Counted from the first letter of the stretch, positions 25,663-39,269 are shown. The stretch: 64,000 bases of DNA from an uncultured Bryobacterales bacterium (GCA_951813065.1 CATOTH010000002.1:868001-932000); one strand, 5' to 3'. Notes: generated by a model not told the origin, from the sequence alone. A program made the numbers and translations.

Positions 25663-26430
25663 TCACGCGGATCGGGGTACGCTGGCGAGCGCCTTCGCCG
25701 TCAGTTGGCTGAGCCGTGTCCCCTGCCGGCACTGATCGTCGAAGTTCCCGGGCGCGAGCCACTGCTCGTAGGCTGCTTTCAATGCAGGCCATTCCTCGTC
25801 GATCATCGCGAACCATGCTGTGTCGCGGTTGCGGCCCCGGACGATGACAGCTCGGCGGAAGCGCCCTTCATAAGTGAAGCCGAATCGAAGCGCGGCCCGT
25901 CGTGACGGAGCGTTCAGCGCATCGCATTTCCATTCGAAGCGCCGATAGCCGAGCGTCTCCAACGCATAGACCGCCAACAAGTACATTGCCTCGGTGGCGA
26001 CACGAGTCCCGGCAATTCGCGGGCCCCAGTAGATGTGCCCAATCTCGATGCATCGGTTGGATGGAGCGATCCGCATCAGCGCTTGCCGACCCTCGACTCG
26101 CCCCGTTGTACGATCCGTCACGGCAAAGAACAACGGGTCTGGCGATGCTACGGAGCGGGCCAGCCACGAGTCGAATGCCTCAGGGGAATCAGGAGCCGGG
26201 TCCGGCAGGTAGCGAAAGCGGGCGGCCCGATCCGGAGGCGTGGAAGCGGCGTAAAGATCGTCGCGATGGAGAGTCGAGTGAAGCGGATCCAGTCGCGCAT
26301 AGCGTCCGGCGAGGACAACCCGTTCGGGGGGTCTCGCAGGGCTCGGGTCCGGGACTCGCGGACCGATCGGAAGCCCTGAATCAGAGTCGGTCTCCTGAGG
26401 GATCGGATCAGCAGGAATGTCCTGGATCAT
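25663..26430 (-). CDS. GNAT-family N-acetyltransferase (RimJ/RimL-like)
   Basis: A 255-residue protein with a long Pro-rich N terminus (about 35 residues) before the acetyltransferase fold. The acetyl-CoA-binding region is IGHIYWGPRIAGTRVATEAM, followed by LGYRRFEWKCDALNAPSRRA and ALRFGFTYEGRFRRAVIVRG, characteristic of the RimJ/RimL branch. The substrate is unknown. The gene is between the vapBC pair and ddl on the same strand, with a 98-bp gap to ddl. Confidence 0.85.
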   Translation of the reverse strand: MIQDIPADPIPQETDSDSGLPIGPRVPDPSPARPPERVVLAGRYARLDPLHSTLHRDDLYAASTPPDRAARFRYLPDPAPDSPEAFDSWLARSVASPDPLFFAVTDRTTGRVEGRQALMRIAPSNRCIEIGHIYWGPRIAGTRVATEAMYLLAVYALETLGYRRFEWKCDALNAPSRRAALRFGFTYEGRFRRAVIVRGRNRDTAWFAMIDEEWPALKAAYEQWLAPGNFDDQCRQGTRLSQLTAKALASVPRSA

Positions 26431-26527
26431 TTCCGCTCACCGGCTTCCGGGCCTCTTCCTGCCGAACGGCTGGATCCCATGAGTGAATCCCTGAATCCGG
26501 TGTCGGGCAATCAGCGGCTGGTCGCCG

Positions 26528-27583
26528 CTAGCTCGCCTCGAATCGGATCTCCCGGCTCTGTGCGTGTCGCATGAAGGCAAGCTCGATCAGCTGCCCGATC
26601 AAGTCGGGATATGACAACCCCGAAGCCGACCACATCTTGGGAAACATACTGATCGAGGTGAATCCAGGCATGGTGTTCACCTCGTTAACCAAGACTTGTC
26701 CCGTTGAGTTCTCGATGAAGAAGTCGACCCGTGCGAGCCCGGCGCAGTCCAGCGCTCGGAACGCGTCCACAGCAAGTCCCTGGATCGCCAGGACCTGATC
26801 GGGTTCGAGTTGGGCTGGCACCACCAGTTCCGCGTCGTCCGTCACGTACTTGCTGTCGTAGTCGTAGAAGCCGTCCCGCACGACGATTTCGCCCGGAAGC
26901 GATGCCCGGGGTTCGTCGTTCCCCAGGACGGCGCATTCGATTTCGCGAGCGTCAACGGCCCTCTCGACGATGATCTTGCGGTCGAACTGCCCGGCATACT
27001 CGATCGCCGCCGACAGGTCTGTGCGACTCGCCACCTTTCGGATTCCGACCGACGAACCAAGGTTGGCAGGTTTCACGAACGCCGGATAGCCCATACACTC
27101 CTCGATTTCACCGAGACGGCTGGCCGTCTCGTTCCGTGCCAGGGCCACGTGCGGCAACGTAGGTAGGCGGTGCTCGCGGAAGAGCCGCTTCATCACGTCC
27201 TTGTCCATGCCGCAAGCCGATCCCAGCACGCCCGATCCCACGTACGGCACATCGGCCATGTCGAGAAACCCTTGCACGCGCCCGTCCTCGCCAAACGGCC
27301 CGTGGAGCGCAGGGAAAACCAGGTCGAATCCCCGAGAGCGCCCGGGCTCATGCCAGAATTCGACTGGCTCGAGGCAGCACTTGTCCGCGACTTCCGCAGG
27401 GAGCAATCCGGCTGAACGTGCCGGTTCGAGCCACCGCCCGCTACGCTCGATCGCTATTGGAATGGCTGCGTAGCGCTGTCCGTCAAGGGCCCCGATGATC
27501 GAAGCGGCGGAGCGTATCGAGACTTCATGCTCGCTTGAGCGGCCACCGAACAGAACCGCCACGCGTATTCTCTTTGCAGCCAT
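26528..27583 (-). CDS. ddl: D-alanine--D-alanine ligase
   Basis: Makes D-Ala-D-Ala for peptidoglycan. The 351-residue ATP-grasp enzyme begins [20 protein letters not shown] and contains [75 protein letters not shown] and [13 protein letters not shown]. It belongs to the DdlA-type longer form. The ATG at 27583 is chosen because the family N terminus begins there; the frame continues upstream into the divergent asnS region without similarity. Other mur genes are not nearby. Confidence 0.95.
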   Translation of the reverse strand: MAAKRIRVAVLFGGRSSEHEVSIRSAASIIGALDGQRYAAIPIAIERSGRWLEPARSAGLLPAEVADKCCLEPVEFWHEPGRSRGFDLVFPALHGPFGEDGRVQGFLDMADVPYVGSGVLGSACGMDKDVMKRLFREHRLPTLPHVALARNETASRLGEIEECMGYPAFVKPANLGSSVGIRKVASRTDLSAAIEYAGQFDRKIIVERAVDAREIECAVLGNDEPRASLPGEIVVRDGFYDYDSKYVTDDAELVVPAQLEPDQVLAIQGLAVDAFRALDCAGLARVDFFIENSTGQVLVNEVNTMPGFTSISMFPKMWSASGLSYPDLIGQLIELAFMRHAQSREIRFEAS

Positions 27584-27701
27584 AGTTGATTCGCCAAGCC
27601 GGTCCAGGAGTGCCGTCGAGCCCACCGAGGAATGCGCCCGTTCTGTGCGAGGCGCAGTTCTCCCAGTCAGGCGGAAAGATGCAATCCTACAAACTAACAG
27701 T

Positions 27702-29102
27702 ATGGCGAAACGAGCGATTGCCGAACTGCTCGGCGGGAGTGTCGCGATAGGAGCGGATGTCACGGTGCAGGGCTGGGTGCGCACACGGCGCGACTCCAAG
27801 GCTGGCTTCTCCTTCCTGCAACTGAATGACGGGTCCTGCTTCGACAGCCTGCAAGTCGTGGCGGGCAGCGGGCTTCCGAATTACAGCCGCGAGGTACTCC
27901 ACGTCGGCAGTGGCTGTTCCATAAGGGTGGACGGGAAGCTGGTTGAGTCACGCGGGCGGGGCCAATCCGTAGAGCTTCAAGCCGACGCGGTCCATGTCGA
28001 AGGCTGGGTAGATGACCCCGACCACTATCCCATCTCCCCCAAGCGGCATTCCTTCGAGTTCCTCCGCGAGGTTGCCCACCTGCGCCCGCGCACGAATACT
28101 TTCGGCGCGGTGGCCCGAGTCCGGCACACCTTGGCGCAGGCCATTCACAAGTTCTTCGACGCGAACGGCTACTTCTGGATACACACGCCGATCATCACTG
28201 CTTCCGACACGGAGGGGGCGGGCGAACTCTTTCGCGTGAGCGTCTTGGACGCGGTCAACCCGCCGAAAGACCAAAGCGGCCGGCCGGATTTCTCGCAGGA
28301 CTTCTTCGGGCGCGAGGCGTTCCTGACGGTGTCGGGGCAACTGAACGTGGAAGCGTACTGCCTGGCAATGACCAAGGTGTACACCTTCGGACCGACATTC
28401 CGTGCCGAGAACTCGCACACGAGCCGACACCTGTCTGAGTTCTGGATGATCGAGCCAGAGACGGCCTTTGCCGACCTGCACGCAAACGCGGACCTGGCCG
28501 AGGCGCTGCTGAAGCACTTGTTTCGTGTTGTTCTGGAGGAGCGTGCCGACGACATGGAGTTCTTCGAAAAGCGGATCGACTCGCAGGTTGTCCGACGCCT
28601 GCGTTCCGTAGTGGACCAGCCGTTTGAACGCATGACGTATTCCGAAGCCATCCGCGTGCTCCAGGGGGCTTCCCGGAAATTCGAGTTTCCAGTGGAGTGG
28701 GGAGCTGACCTGCAGTCCGAGCACGAGCGCTTCCTGACGGAGCAACATGTGAGACGCCCGGTTGTCGTGACCAATTATCCGAAGGCCATCAAGCCCTTCT
28801 ACATGCGCGTCGACGATGGGGGGCAGACCGTAGCGGCCATGGACGTGCTCGCCCCGGGAATTGGCGAGATCATTGGCGGCAGTCAGCGCGAGGAGCGTCT
28901 CGAGGTGCTCGACTCCCGATTTGCAGACTGCGGCATCGACCCTGCGCACTACGGTTGGTACCGCGACCTCCGACGCTATGGCACGGTGCCCCACGCGGGG
29001 TTCGGCCTCGGATTCGAGCGCACTATCAGTTATGTCACCGGGATGGCGAACGTGCGCGACGTCATTCCGTTTCCGCGCACGCCGGGTAGCGTCGATTTCT
29101 GA
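27702..29102 (+). CDS. asnS: Asparagine--tRNA ligase
   Basis: Class IIb aminoacyl-tRNA synthetase of 466 residues. An N-terminal OB-fold anticodon-binding domain ([20 protein letters not shown]) is followed by the catalytic domain with motif 2 [20 protein letters not shown] and motif 3 [16 protein letters not shown]. The phrase [17 protein letters not shown] and the absence of Asp-specific inserts point to AsnRS rather than AspRS. The ATG at 27702 follows a TACAAA hexamer by 8 nt and no Shine-Dalgarno is visible. It is divergent from ddl. Confidence 0.95.
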   Translation: MAKRAIAELLGGSVAIGADVTVQGWVRTRRDSKAGFSFLQLNDGSCFDSLQVVAGSGLPNYSREVLHVGSGCSIRVDGKLVESRGRGQSVELQADAVHVEGWVDDPDHYPISPKRHSFEFLREVAHLRPRTNTFGAVARVRHTLAQAIHKFFDANGYFWIHTPIITASDTEGAGELFRVSVLDAVNPPKDQSGRPDFSQDFFGREAFLTVSGQLNVEAYCLAMTKVYTFGPTFRAENSHTSRHLSEFWMIEPETAFADLHANADLAEALLKHLFRVVLEERADDMEFFEKRIDSQVVRRLRSVVDQPFERMTYSEAIRVLQGASRKFEFPVEWGADLQSEHERFLTEQHVRRPVVVTNYPKAIKPFYMRVDDGGQTVAAMDVLAPGIGEIIGGSQREERLEVLDSRFADCGIDPAHYGWYRDLRRYGTVPHAGFGLGFERTISYVTGMANVRDVIPFPRTPGSVDF

Positions 29103-29121
29103 CGGCGAGCAGGACCGGCGC

Positions 29122-33642
<4,521 letters not shown>

Positions 33643-33822
33643 GGCTTTCCGCAAGGCTCCTGGGCGGCTCCGAGCCATCCCCAAGTGCCGGCTGGGCAGC
33701 GTCGAAGAAGGGAGCCCCAAGAATCCCGGACCCGTGCCACCTGATGGCGCGCCGGGACCCGGCTACCATCATACCAAGGGCCCCTGAATCGCGTGCTATT
33801 CTTGGTCGCGCGGCACGCGGAT

Positions 33823-34911
33823 ATGGGAATCAGGAACCGGCGCCAAGTCTATCTCGAGAATGACCGACTGAGGCTGGTGCTGCTGCCGGGCGGTGGGCAC
33901 ATCGGCGCCATAGAACTCAAGGAGAACGGTGTCAATCCGCTATGGGATCCGCCATGGGACACGATCGATCCGTCGGCGTACGATCCGAAAGCGCATCCGC
34001 AGTTTGGCGGCGGGGTCGACGCGAGGCTCCTCGCGGGTATCGCCGGCCACAACCTCTGCTTTGACATTTTCGGCGTGCCATCCGAAGCGGAGGCTGCCGC
34101 CGGTCTCGGCGTCCACGGCGAGGCGTCCTCGGTTGACTGGGATGTCGAGGCCGGCGACGGCTGGCTGCGCGCGCAGGCTGACTTGCCGCTTGCCGGGATG
34201 CGGTTCGAGCGGCACATGGAACTGGTGCCCGGCAGCAGCCGGGTGGCGATCGCCGAAAAGGCGACCAATCTCACCGGGATCGACCGCGCCGTCGGTTGGA
34301 CGCAGCATGCGACCCTCGGTCCGCCCTTCCTCGAGAAGGGACGGACCTTGTTCGAGATGTCGGCGACGCGATCGAAGGTGATTGAGACGGAATTCGCCCC
34401 CGGCGCGGATCGATTCGTCACAGCCGCCGAATTCGACTGGCCGGATGTCCCGCTGGCTGCTGGAGGCATCGGCGATCTCCGCCAGACGGTCGACATCCCT
34501 GCCTCCGGCGGCTATACCGCTCACTTGATGGACCCCGCGGAACCGCAGGCGTTCTTCGCGGCCTATCATCCGGGGCAGGAAACGCTGTTCGGGTACGTCT
34601 GGAAGAGATCCGACTTTCCGTGGCTCGGTATCTGGGAGGAGAACGCTTCGCGTGCACACGCCCCGTGGAACGGGCGCACGCTGACTCGCGGCATGGAGTT
34701 CGGCGCCTCGCCGTTTCCGGAGACCCGGCAGGAGGCCGTTGAGCGGGGCAAGCTATTCGGCGAAGGCACATTGGGATGGGTGCCGGCGCGATCAGCCGTC
34801 AGTGTCGAGTATTCGCTGTTCCTGTGCCGTGCCCGCCCGGAGGACCTTTCAGGGTTCGGATCGGGATTGGGGCTCGACGACATCCAGCGCTATGCCGAGG
34901 GGCGGGCTTGA
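33823..34911 (+). CDS. Galactose mutarotase-like (aldose 1-epimerase-like) protein
   Basis: A 362-residue soluble protein with no signal peptide. The opening YLENDRLRLVLLPGGGHIGAIEL resembles the first strands of aldose 1-epimerase-type beta-sandwiches, and GWTQHATLGPPFLE followed by later TRGMEFGASPFPE fits carbohydrate-binding mutarotase-like families. The canonical catalytic His/Glu pair cannot be placed with confidence, so enzymatic activity is uncertain. The ATG at 33823 is preferred over the GTG at 33793. Confidence 0.55.
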   Translation: MGIRNRRQVYLENDRLRLVLLPGGGHIGAIELKENGVNPLWDPPWDTIDPSAYDPKAHPQFGGGVDARLLAGIAGHNLCFDIFGVPSEAEAAAGLGVHGEASSVDWDVEAGDGWLRAQADLPLAGMRFERHMELVPGSSRVAIAEKATNLTGIDRAVGWTQHATLGPPFLEKGRTLFEMSATRSKVIETEFAPGADRFVTAAEFDWPDVPLAAGGIGDLRQTVDIPASGGYTAHLMDPAEPQAFFAAYHPGQETLFGYVWKRSDFPWLGIWEENASRAHAPWNGRTLTRGMEFGASPFPETRQEAVERGKLFGEGTLGWVPARSAVSVEYSLFLCRARPEDLSGFGSGLGLDDIQRYAEGRA

Positions 34912-35112
34912 TCCGTGTGCGCACCGCCCTGGCTGGTGTCCGCGATTCTTTCGTTCCGGCCTGATCGACCTGCCGAGAAGGAAAGCGTCAGAATCTTCCC
35001 GGGTCGAGGGTCCAGCGACTTGTCCGCCTTGCCGGGGTTGCGTGCAATTCCAGATCTGAAACGCCGATCAGCTGCTGGTTCGGTCAAGCCCGCGCTGCAG
35101 TTTGGGCGTGGG

Positions 35113-35132
35113 GACCGGGACCGGTGGACCGG
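35113..35132 (+). repeat. Three GACCGG repeats just upstream of the kamA promoter
   Basis: GACCGG begins at 35113, 35119 and 35127, in direct orientation, ending 8 bp before the TTGACA element. The position fits an activator-binding array, but the repeats are GC-rich and could be chance. Confidence 0.3.
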
Positions 35133-35140
35133 TCGCGTGG

Positions 35141-35169
35141 TTGACATATCTTGGCCCATTTGTTCCAAT
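35141..35169 (+). promoter_or_regulatory. Candidate promoter of the KamA-type gene
   Basis: TTGACA (35141-35146) is a perfect -35 hexamer. A 17-bp spacer leads to TCCAAT (35164-35169), a weak -10; CAATAT two bases on is an alternative. TTGG-N10-CCAA (35151-35168) forms a dyad across the spacer. Confidence 0.4.
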
Positions 35170-35281
35170 ATCAACCCGTGGCGAAACCTTAGTTCCTCCT
35201 AGCGCATGGGGCTGCGCCCTTTGCCGACAGGTTTGGGTGCGCCATTACGCGCCGACAAGCAAGTCGAGAAAGAGGGGGGCA

Positions 35282-36418
35282 GTGCCGAAACCGAAATATA
35301 TAACCTCTGTCAAGAAGATCGAAGCGCTCAGCGAGGAAGAAAGAACGGTCGCCGCCAAGGTCAGCGAACGGTTCGTCTTCCGAACGAACGACTATTACCA
35401 AGGGCTGATCAATTGGGACGACCCGGATGACCCCATTCGGCGGTTGGTCATTCCGGACGCCACCGAACTCAACGAGTGGGGCCGCCTAGATGCCTCAATG
35501 GAAGAACTCTATACACAAGTTCCCGGGCTCGAGCACAAGTACGCCGACACCGCCTTACTGCTCTGCAATGACGTCTGCGGGGCATACTGCCGGTTCTGTT
35601 TCCGCAAGCGGCTCTTCATGGACGAGAACGACGAAGTTGTGCGGGACGTCTCCGCGGGGATCGACTACATCCGCGCCCATCCAGAAATCTCCAACGTTCT
35701 CCTGACAGGAGGCGACCCGCTGATCATGTCGACGTCGAAACTGGAGCCGATCATCGCCCAGCTACGGGAGATCCCGCATGTGAAGATCATCCGCCTCGGC
35801 AGCAAGATCCCCGCTTTCAATCCGTTTCGAATCACGGAAGATCCTTCGCTGCACGCAATGTTTGATCGATATTCCACCACCGATGCGGGCCGGATCTACG
35901 TAATGTGCCACTTCAACCACCCGGTCGAACTGACGCCGGAAGCGAAGAGCGGCTTGCAGTGCCTGCAAGACCATTCGGTGGCGACGATCAACCAAACACC
36001 CATGATTCGGGGGGTCAATGACGACCCTCGGATTCTAAGCGAGCTGTTCAACGTGCTGTCGTTCTTGGGAGTTCCTCCGTACTACGTCTTCCAGTGCCGG
36101 CCGACGGAGGGCAACGAGAGTTACTCCGTGCCACTTGAAGAGGCCTTCGAGATCTTTCAGGAGTCGCAGGAGCGTGTGTCGGGCCTCGCGAAGCGGGCGA
36201 GGTTCTCCATGTCGCACGCGACGGGCAAGATTGAAGTCTTGGGCCTGACCCAGGAAAACATCCTGCTGAAGTACCACCGAGCAGCCGATTCAGCCCGGGT
36301 TGGGAAGATCCTGGTATTCCGCCGGAACCCGAGTGCCTTCTGGTTCGACGACTATGCGGAGTCGCGAGATTACATACCGCCAAAGCTAGTGCCGGTGGAG
36401 TCGATTCTCGTCGCCTAG
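35282..36418 (+). CDS. KamA-family radical SAM protein (lysine 2,3-aminomutase-like)
   Basis: A 378-residue radical SAM protein. The cluster motif is CGAYCRFC (C-x3-C-x2-C) near residue 102, followed by RKRLF and VLLTGGDPLIMS, both diagnostic of KamA/EpmB relatives. A likely PLP-binding Lys is in SHATGKIEVLGL. The usual GTRVPV stretch is replaced by GSKIPAFNPFRIT, so it belongs to a divergent subgroup and may not be a lysine aminomutase. The GTG at 35282 is preceded by AGGGGGG; the ORF upstream of it is unrelated. No efp or lysine-degradation gene is adjacent. Confidence 0.8.
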   Translation: MPKPKYITSVKKIEALSEEERTVAAKVSERFVFRTNDYYQGLINWDDPDDPIRRLVIPDATELNEWGRLDASMEELYTQVPGLEHKYADTALLLCNDVCGAYCRFCFRKRLFMDENDEVVRDVSAGIDYIRAHPEISNVLLTGGDPLIMSTSKLEPIIAQLREIPHVKIIRLGSKIPAFNPFRITEDPSLHAMFDRYSTTDAGRIYVMCHFNHPVELTPEAKSGLQCLQDHSVATINQTPMIRGVNDDPRILSELFNVLSFLGVPPYYVFQCRPTEGNESYSVPLEEAFEIFQESQERVSGLAKRARFSMSHATGKIEVLGLTQENILLKYHRAADSARVGKILVFRRNPSAFWFDDYAESRDYIPPKLVPVESILVA

Positions 36419-36438
36419 CAGCTCCCTGACCTCCGCAC

Positions 36439-36486
36439 AGGACCCGCAAACCTGCATTGGAGGTTTGCAGGTCCCGAGCGGGTCCT
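36439..36486. other. Nested stem-loop downstream of the KamA-type gene
   Basis: The outer arms AGGACCCGC (36439-36447) and GCGGGTCCT (36478-36486) are perfect complements. An inner hairpin GCAAACCT/AGGTTTGC (36446-36453 and 36461-36468) with a 7-nt loop competes for two bases. It starts 21 bp after the kamA stop and is followed by TCTTGT rather than a U-tract, so it may be a weak terminator or a structured RNA. Confidence 0.4.
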
Positions 36487-36544
36487 TCTTGTGGGCTGCG
36501 ACCGGTAGGTGTCGGCCCAGGACCCTGCGACGGTCTGGGTCCCG

Positions 36545-36571
36545 CTGTCAGCGAACTCCATGCCGTACAAT
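36545..36571 (+). promoter_or_regulatory. Candidate promoter of tRNA-Leu
   Basis: CTGTCA (36545-36550) and TACAAT (36566-36571) are separated by 15 bp. The tRNA begins 53 bp downstream of the -10 hexamer. The spacing is short, so confidence is low. Confidence 0.3.
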
Positions 36572-36623
36572 GGGGACGGAGTTTGGCTCGCGCCAGAGCG
36601 GGCCGCGCTTCCTGCCCGCGCGT

Positions 36624-36712
36624 GCGCAAGTGGCGGAATTGGCAGACGCGCTAGGTTCAGGTCCTAGTGGGAGTTAAATCCCGTGGAGGTTCAAGTCCTC
36701 TCTTGCGCACCA
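36624..36712 (+). tRNA. tRNA-Leu (anticodon CAG)
   Basis: An 89-nt class II tRNA. The acceptor stem GCGCAAG pairs with CTTGCGC, the anticodon stem is CTAGG/CCTAG with loop TTCAGGT (anticodon CAG), the long variable arm has GGGA/TCCC, and the T-arm is GGAGG-TTCAAGT-CCTCT. The discriminator A and CCA are encoded. It reads CUG codons, frequent in this GC-rich DNA. Confidence 0.95.
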
Positions 36713-36781
36713 GTTGCGGGCGCGACTTTTCGTCGTGGTCTGCTAGCGTGCTCTAATATGGTGAATTTCTAGGAGGGCGCC

Positions 36782-37075
36782 GTGGAACTTGATCAGTCTG
36801 CAAGTCACCCTGAGTCCCCTGGCACAGTTGCAGGGGATCCTCTTGAGGAGCTCGAGCGGCGAGTACTCGCCATGGCCGAGGCGTACAAGGCTGCCCGCTT
36901 GGCGCGGCGCGACGCCGAGGCGGAGGCCAATGCGTTGAGAAACCAACTGCAGGAGCGCGACATGCAGATCGTCTTGCTCAAGAAGCAGGTCGAGGGCGAC
37001 GATCTCCGCACGACTGTCAGAGCACGGGTCGAGTCGCTGCTGAAGCGAATCGACGAACTGGAGCGGGAAGGCTGA
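36782..37075 (+). CDS. Small coiled-coil protein (ZapB-like position)
   Basis: A 97-residue protein, almost entirely alpha-helical: after 25 flexible residues comes a coiled coil (EELERRVLAMAEAYKAARLA through LLKKQVEGDDL) ending in RVESLLKRIDELE. The GTG start has GGAGG 7 nt upstream. It lies 4 bp before zapA. A role as a ZapA partner in Z-ring assembly, as for ZapB, is inferred from position and coiled-coil nature; sequence alone does not prove it. Confidence 0.65.
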   Translation: MELDQSASHPESPGTVAGDPLEELERRVLAMAEAYKAARLARRDAEAEANALRNQLQERDMQIVLLKKQVEGDDLRTTVRARVESLLKRIDELEREG

Positions 37076-37079
37076 TCGG

Positions 37080-37460
37080 ATGGCTGGCACGGACCGTGTG
37101 CAGGTAGTTATCGGTGGGCGGACGTACCGACTGGCCGGGGGCGACCCCGACCACACGCGGAGGCTGGCGCGCAAGGTGGACGAGGTGATGTCCCGGTTCT
37201 CCGAGAGCATTGTCGGGGCAGACGACTACCAAGTCGCCATCCTCACCGCCCTGCATATCGCGGACGAACTCTCGGCAGCAGAGGACAACTACAGCAGCTA
37301 CCGGTCCCGAGTCGAAGGGCTTGTGGACCATGTGCAGGGAGTGCTCGAAGAGGAACTTGAGCAGGAGGGCGCGACGGAGTCACCGGCCCCGGACCTTGCG
37401 TCGGCCCCGCCCCCGTCGGACTCGGAAGCGGAGGGGCCCGCATCCTTGCCGGGCCACTGA
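37080..37460 (+). CDS. zapA: Cell division protein ZapA
   Basis: A 126-residue FtsZ-associated protein. The N-terminal ZapA domain reads VQVVIGGRTYRLAGGDPDH, then RRLARKVDEVMSRF and ILTALHIADELSAAED, followed by a coiled coil and an acidic, Pro-rich tail not found in E. coli ZapA. It is probably co-transcribed with the upstream coiled-coil gene. It ends 4 bp before the convergent sulfatase gene, leaving no room for a terminator. Confidence 0.85.
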   Translation: MAGTDRVQVVIGGRTYRLAGGDPDHTRRLARKVDEVMSRFSESIVGADDYQVAILTALHIADELSAAEDNYSSYRSRVEGLVDHVQGVLEEELEQEGATESPAPDLASAPPPSDSEAEGPASLPGH

Positions 37461-37464
37461 GTTC

Positions 37465-38895
37465 TCAGTCGTTGATGTAGCCGAGGCTCTCGAGGATTTC
37501 GGTGTCGCGCTTAGTCAGGCGGGATTCGCTCTCGGCCAGATCCGTCGCTTCGAACCAACGCTCGAAAGCCGCTTCCTCGAACTTGTAGCGCCGGTCGTTG
37601 GCTACGAGGAACTGAGTCTTCACCTCGAAAGGATCCTGGGCCAGGTCGAATACCTCGAAGCGCTCTTCACCCGGTGTCCAGATCACTTTCATGTTCCCGT
37701 CGAGCTTTCCTATGCGGAACGGTAGGCCCGAGTTGGGCTTCCAGATCCACGACATCCACTTCGGGAGAAACCCCTTCTTGCCATCGAACGAGACGAAGCG
37801 GACCTGACGAGATTGCGCCTCGGCGTCCTGTGTGATTGCCGCCACCTGGCTGCGTCCGGCGAAAGTGATCGTCAGCTCCGACTCCTCGCGGAATTCGGGC
37901 ACGGCCAAGTCAAGCAACGTAGGGGCGAGATCCATGATTGAGACATTCCGGTCAATGACCGTCCCGGGATCGATCGTGCCGGGTAAGCGCATGATCCACG
38001 GCACGCGGACGGTGCTCTCATACAGCCAGCGACCGTGACCGACAAATCCCTGCTCGCCCAATCCCTCTCCGTGGTCCGACAGCAGCACGACAAGCGTGTT
38101 GTCGCGCATGCCCAGCTTGTCGATGCGGTCCAGCAGGCGCCCAATGTGTCGATCGGCATAGCCGATTTCGGAATCGTACTTGCGCACGCGGTTAGCGATT
38201 TCCTCGTTCTTTGGCAGCGACTCGGGATGCGGCTCCCGAATCTGCTCGGGGTCGGCGAATTCCTTCCGCAGGTTATACGGTTCGTGCGGGTCGAAGTAGT
38301 GCACCCACAGGAAGAGACTCTGCTCGTCCTGGTGCTCGTCCAGCCAGCGCAGCGCCGGCCCAGTGACGTCTTCGGCCCAACGCATTGAATGGACCAATTG
38401 GTAGGAGCGCTCCATCTCTTCGTCGTAATGGTCGAAGTGCCGGTCCAGCCGCGTCAGGCGGCCGACTAGCGGCCAGGCGCTGACAAAGGCGCCCGAAGTG
38501 TAGCCGAAGCGCCGGAGCACCTGGGGCACGGTGAGCCACTTGGAGTTGCCCGGTAGGGAGACGCCGTTGATCCGCGCTCCGTGCTCTTGCGGGTAGCGCC
38601 CCGTGAACATCGAGAAATGGGACGGGCCGGTCATGGGAATCGCGCTGTAGGCGCGATCGAATCGGACTCCGTCTTCGGCCAGTTGGTCCATGACCGGACT
38701 GGTCTTGAGGTGGTATCCGTACGACGAAAGGTGGTCAGCCCGCAGGGTGTCCACCGTGATTAGGACAACATGCGGGCGCTGCTTGTCCGCGTTGCCTTCC
38801 GCGCTGGGTGACCTGGTTTGTGACCAGACAGCAGTGCTTACGGCGGCGCACAACAATACCCCGCCGATCTTCAACAGACCGGTTCGCTTCCGCAT
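37465..38895 (-). CDS. Sec-exported sulfatase/phosphatase-superfamily protein lacking the Cys/Ser formylglycine site
   Basis: A 476-residue member of the sulfatase fold with a signal peptide (LLKIGGVLLCAAVSTAVW). Metal-binding segments are VLITVDTLRADHLSSYGY, HYFDPHEPYNL and LLSDHGEGLGEQGFVGHG. At the position of the formylglycine motif C-x-P-S-R it has MTGPSHFSMFTG, so neither Cys nor Ser precedes the Pro; the nucleophile may be Thr. Activity as a phosphoglycerol transferase, phosphodiesterase or atypical sulfatase is possible. TACACT lies 9 nt before the ATG. Confidence 0.8.
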   Translation of the reverse strand: MRKRTGLLKIGGVLLCAAVSTAVWSQTRSPSAEGNADKQRPHVVLITVDTLRADHLSSYGYHLKTSPVMDQLAEDGVRFDRAYSAIPMTGPSHFSMFTGRYPQEHGARINGVSLPGNSKWLTVPQVLRRFGYTSGAFVSAWPLVGRLTRLDRHFDHYDEEMERSYQLVHSMRWAEDVTGPALRWLDEHQDEQSLFLWVHYFDPHEPYNLRKEFADPEQIREPHPESLPKNEEIANRVRKYDSEIGYADRHIGRLLDRIDKLGMRDNTLVVLLSDHGEGLGEQGFVGHGRWLYESTVRVPWIMRLPGTIDPGTVIDRNVSIMDLAPTLLDLAVPEFREESELTITFAGRSQVAAITQDAEAQSRQVRFVSFDGKKGFLPKWMSWIWKPNSGLPFRIGKLDGNMKVIWTPGEERFEVFDLAQDPFEVKTQFLVANDRRYKFEEAAFERWFEATDLAESESRLTKRDTEILESLGYIND

Positions 38896-38904
38896 ACGCC
38901 TATG

Positions 38905-38910
38905 AGTGTA
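38905..38910 (-). promoter_or_regulatory. -10-like TACACT before the Sec sulfatase-like gene
   Basis: TACACT on the minus strand ends 9 nt before the ATG at 38895 with no Shine-Dalgarno between. Confidence 0.35.
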
Positions 38911-39114
38911 CCCATTGGGCGCTCTGCAGGCAACGGGGCGGCACGGGGACTCGATGCGGTCGGAAGTGACGGGACCGCGCCGTCGGGGGCGGTCGAGGGA
39001 TAGCTCCGAGGCAACACGGCGAGTGTCTGGGCAGGTATGTCCAAAGCAGGTCGCAGCGCCCCGAAGCGTCCTCTTGGAGTCAGCCGGTCACACTGTGAGA
39101 ACGCGTTTGAATGC

Positions 39115-39120
39115 TATGAT
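39115..39120 (+). promoter_or_regulatory. Extended -10 (TGC-TATGAT) of tRNA-Ala
   Basis: TATGAT preceded by TGC makes a good extended -10 element. The mature tRNA begins 12 bp after it, consistent with a start site at about 39127. No strong -35 is visible. Confidence 0.5.
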
Positions 39121-39132
39121 CGAAGTGCTCGT

Positions 39133-39208
39133 GGGCGACTAGCTCAATCGGGAGAGCGCCGCGTTCGCAATGCGGAGGTTGTGGGTTCAAGTCCCATGTC
39201 GTCCACCA
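39133..39208 (+). tRNA. tRNA-Ala (anticodon CGC)
   Basis: A 76-nt tRNA. Acceptor GGGCGAC pairs with GTCGTCC and includes the G3-U70 wobble, the classical alanine identity element. The anticodon loop TTCGCAA gives CGC, the T-arm is GTGGG-TTCAAGT-CCCAT, the discriminator is A and CCA is encoded. It reads GCG codons. Confidence 0.93.
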
Positions 39209-39220
39209 CTTCTTGTCCTT

Positions 39221-39269
39221 AGGCAGGCTGCTTCGTCCCGCCGGGCACGGAGTCCGAAGCGGCCTGCCT
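39221..39269. terminator. 15-bp stem-loop 13 nt downstream of tRNA-Ala
   Basis: Arms AGGCAGGCTGCTTCG (39221-39235) and CGAAGCGGCCTGCCT (39255-39269) pair over all 15 positions if the single T/G position is read as a G-U wobble. The loop is 19 nt. No U-tract follows, so termination is inferred from position and stem strength only; a processing or other structural role is possible. Confidence 0.4.

Larger units (their letters stand above)
34912..35281. other. Long non-coding region upstream of the KamA-type gene
   Basis: A 370-bp stretch with no credible gene. Its right half contains three GACCGG repeats and a promoter with a perfect -35 element (listed separately), leaving a leader of about 105 nt before the GTG at 35282. 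The left half shows nothing recognisable. Confidence 0.4.
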
